64,000 bases of DNA from Boudabousia tangfeifanii (GTDB lineage Bacteria > Actinomycetota > Actinomycetes > Actinomycetales > Actinomycetaceae): contig NZ_CP017812.1 of NCBI RefSeq assembly GCF_001856685.1, positions 1 to 64,000 of the forward strand, written 5' to 3'. The notes beneath the pieces are model-generated. The model saw nothing but the letters and a program-made list of their open reading frames with translations, had not been told where the DNA came from and did not search any database. The translations under genes were made by a program, and so were the position numbers. Below, piece by piece: positions 62,327-64,000 of this stretch (position 1 is its first letter; each line of letters opens with the position of its first letter).

Positions 62327-64000
62327 AGTAGCGTCCAGCCGCAATCAGTTCCTCGTGGGTCCCGATTTCGGCGATCTGTCCCTGGTGCATGACTGCGACT
62401 CGGTCCGCGTCTTGGGCGGTAAACAGGCGGTGCGCAATCATAATCACGGTACGCCCAGCCAGCGCCTTATTCAAAGTGCGTTCGAGCTGGTGAGCACTCG
62501 ATGGGTCCATCATCGAGGTGGCTTCGTCCAAAATCACCGTGTGTGGGTCCAACAAAATGAGACGGGCGAGGGCGATTTGCTGTGCTTGGCTTGGGCCCAG
62601 GGATTCTTTGGAAGCGCCCACTTCAGTATGCAGCCCCTGCGGCAGGTCCTGCACCCAGTTTGCTTCCACGGTTTTCAGGGCGTCCCACAGTTCGTCCTCG
62701 GTCGCATCGGGGCGAGCCAACCACAAATTGTCAGCCAAAGTGCCCGTGAAAATATGGTGTTCTTGGGTAATCAGAGCCACCTGGGAATGCAGGGTCTGTT
62801 CGTTCATGTCGAGCATTTCCACCCCGCCGACCTTAATTGCGCCCGAGGTTGGACCATCAATCCCGGCAATCAAGCGAGCCAAGGTGGATTTGCCAGCACC
62901 CGAAGTACCCACGATCGCTAGTCGTTCACCCGGCACCAAGTCCAAAGACACATCCCGCAAGACCGGACGGCCTGGCTGGTACTCGAAGGACACGTTCTCG
63001 ATCTGGAGCTGACGATTTGCCGGCTGCTCATCGGTGGGGGTGCGGTCTGGTGGCAACAAGCCCACCCCGAAAATACGCGAGAAAGCCGACCAGGCAATCT
63101 GGGCATTATTCGTCCAGTAAATGGCCGAGGTCATGGGCGCACGCACTTGCAACACATACATGGCAATGGTGGTAACTTCACCGATGGTGATGGTTCCCTT
63201 CGGCACCCCCCAAATCGCCATCAACAGCAGGAAGAAGAGCGGAGAAAGCACCAGCACATTCAAGGCGGCCATCGTCACCGAACGAGTTAGCTGGGCACCG
63301 TTAACCCCTGACCAAACGGTGGTGGCCGCATTCGCGAACTCCTGCTGGCGCAAGTTTTGCAAGTTCAAAGCGGTCAGGGTTTCCGCCTGCTCCGCATTTT
63401 CAGTCACTTGCCCGGTTGGCTCGGTGTTTTCCCAGTTACCGTTGGCCTGGTAAATATGGTTCGCCCTCGAAAGGAACCATTTGAGCAGGTAGTAAACCGG
63501 GAAAGCCGACAAAATCAGCACCCACCCGATCCGAGGGGAGGTCACCATTGCGGTCGTGTAGGTAATAATCAGGGTGAGGAAAATCTGCAGCAGAGTAATG
63601 GCCCCACCAGTAATAAAAGATTGGACACGACGCACGTCATTGGTTACGCGCCCCACCAAGTCGCCAGTTCCCGCAGTTTCCACCACTGAAAGGGGTAAGT
63701 GGGTGACTTCGTAAATCATCTTGTCACGCAAATGCTGGAAGACTCGTTCACCCATAATGCCGGCGCACCATTCACTGAAATAGGTGAAGGCCACGCGCAC
63801 CAAAAGTAGTGCAAACATGCCGACAATAGCCCAGGTGATCCAACGGCGACTGGCTCCCGCCGAAATCGCGTCAAGCGTCTTACCGGTCAAAAGTGGCAGG
63901 ACGGTTGCCGCAATCGTGGCGACCACCTGGCCGGCCATTGCCGCCCACAAGAGCTGGCGGTTATCTTTCGCAATGATTTTGAGTTGGTGGCGAATCTCTG
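62292..64000 (-). CDS. ABC exporter (permease-ATPase fusion), 5' end cut by window edge
   Basis: The frame is open to base 64000, so the start is outside the window; at least 569 residues are present. The membrane domain (about six helices) has the exporter signature TGDLVGRVTNDVRRVQSF. The ATPase domain has Walker A GTSGAGKSTL, Q-loop ALITQEHHIF, Walker B VILDEATSMMD and switch His in IAHRL. The signature motif is LGPSQAQQ in place of LSGGQ. Degenerate signatures occur in one half of heterodimeric exporters, so a partner gene may lie just beyond the window. The 3' end is part of a tandem repeat. Confidence 0.88.
   Translation of the reverse strand, partial: EIRHQLKIIAKDNRQLLWAAMAGQVVATIAATVLPLLTGKTLDAISAGASRRWITWAIVGMFALLLVRVAFTYFSEWCAGIMGERVFQHLRDKMIYEVTHLPLSVVETAGTGDLVGRVTNDVRRVQSFITGGAITLLQIFLTLIITYTTAMVTSPRIGWVLILSAFPVYYLLKWFLSRANHIYQANGNWENTEPTGQVTENAEQAETLTALNLQNLRQQEFANAATTVWSGVNGAQLTRSVTMAALNVLVLSPLFFLLLMAIWGVPKGTITIGEVTTIAMYVLQVRAPMTSAIYWTNNAQIAWSAFSRIFGVGLLPPDRTPTDEQPANRQLQIENVSFEYQPGRPVLRDVSLDLVPGERLAIVGTSGAGKSTLARLIAGIDGPTSGAIKVGGVEMLDMNEQTLHSQVALITQEHHIFTGTLADNLWLARPDATEDELWDALKTVEANWVQDLPQGLHTEVGASKESLGPSQAQQIALARLILLDPHTVILDEATSMMDPSSAHQLERTLNKALAGRTVIMIAHRLFTAQDADRVAVMHQGQIAEIGTHEELIAAGRYYAKLWNAWQSQ

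Overview
The window is the start of an actinobacterial chromosome. The order dnaA, oriC, dnaN, recF, dciA (DUF721), gyrB, gyrA, DUF3566, tRNA-Ile, DLW-39 small protein, tRNA-Ala is characteristic of Actinomycetota. So are crgA, DUF881, class E sortase and the fhaA-fhaB-pstP-rodA-pbpA-pknA-pknB operon. The moderate GC content, LuxS and a bile-salt-hydrolase-type enzyme suggest a host-associated member of the Actinomycetaceae or a close relative. I cannot name the species.

Layout. 1-10.5 kb: replication initiation and gyrase genes; dnaA is cut at its 5' end by the window edge. 10.6-11.0 kb: two tRNAs around a 44-aa protein. 11.05-12.5 kb: an IS1249-like (IS256-superfamily) insertion sequence with 8-bp target duplications. 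12.8-14.5 kb: the first of three orphan peptide-type substrate-binding lipoproteins. 14.8-20.3 kb: a membrane-anchored coiled protein, cyclophilin, rhomboid protease, a cluster of DnaA boxes, crgA, DUF881 and sortase. 20.6-29.8 kb: the Ser/Thr kinase and cell-wall growth operon on the minus strand. 30-32.5 kb: tRNA-Leu and an ADP-ribosylglycohydrolase-mtnN-luxS operon. 32.6-35.8 kb: L-serine dehydratase and an amino-acid permease. 36.2-39.1 kb: nrdH-nrdI-nrdE without nrdF next to it. 39.3-42.9 kb: two more paralogous substrate-binding lipoproteins. 43.2-48.7 kb: two ABC exporter half-transporters and an M81 (MlrC-like) metallopeptidase, in DNA with a strong A+C bias on the plus strand. 49.0-57.8 kb: an AT-rich defence island. 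58.0-64 kb: bile salt hydrolase, DUF4097 and ribbon-helix-helix proteins, a PAP2 phosphatase, an unknown protein and a truncated ABC exporter.

The most interesting region is the island at 48,978-57,751. A tight minus-strand operon encodes a MORC/GHKL ATPase, a Z1 superfamily-II helicase-like ATPase, a PD-(D/E)XK nuclease and an AIPR protein. It converges, with overlapping stop codons, on a 5-methylcytosine DNA methyltransferase. The component families are known from predicted multi-gene restriction or abortive-infection systems, but to my knowledge the mechanism is not established. GC-rich palindromic elements that are inverted copies of one another flank the island. The island also lacks the short motif CGAGGRCG, which is scattered through the rest of the window at about one per kilobase. 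That motif often sits as an inverted pair in terminators, as DNA-uptake sequences do in other bacteria.
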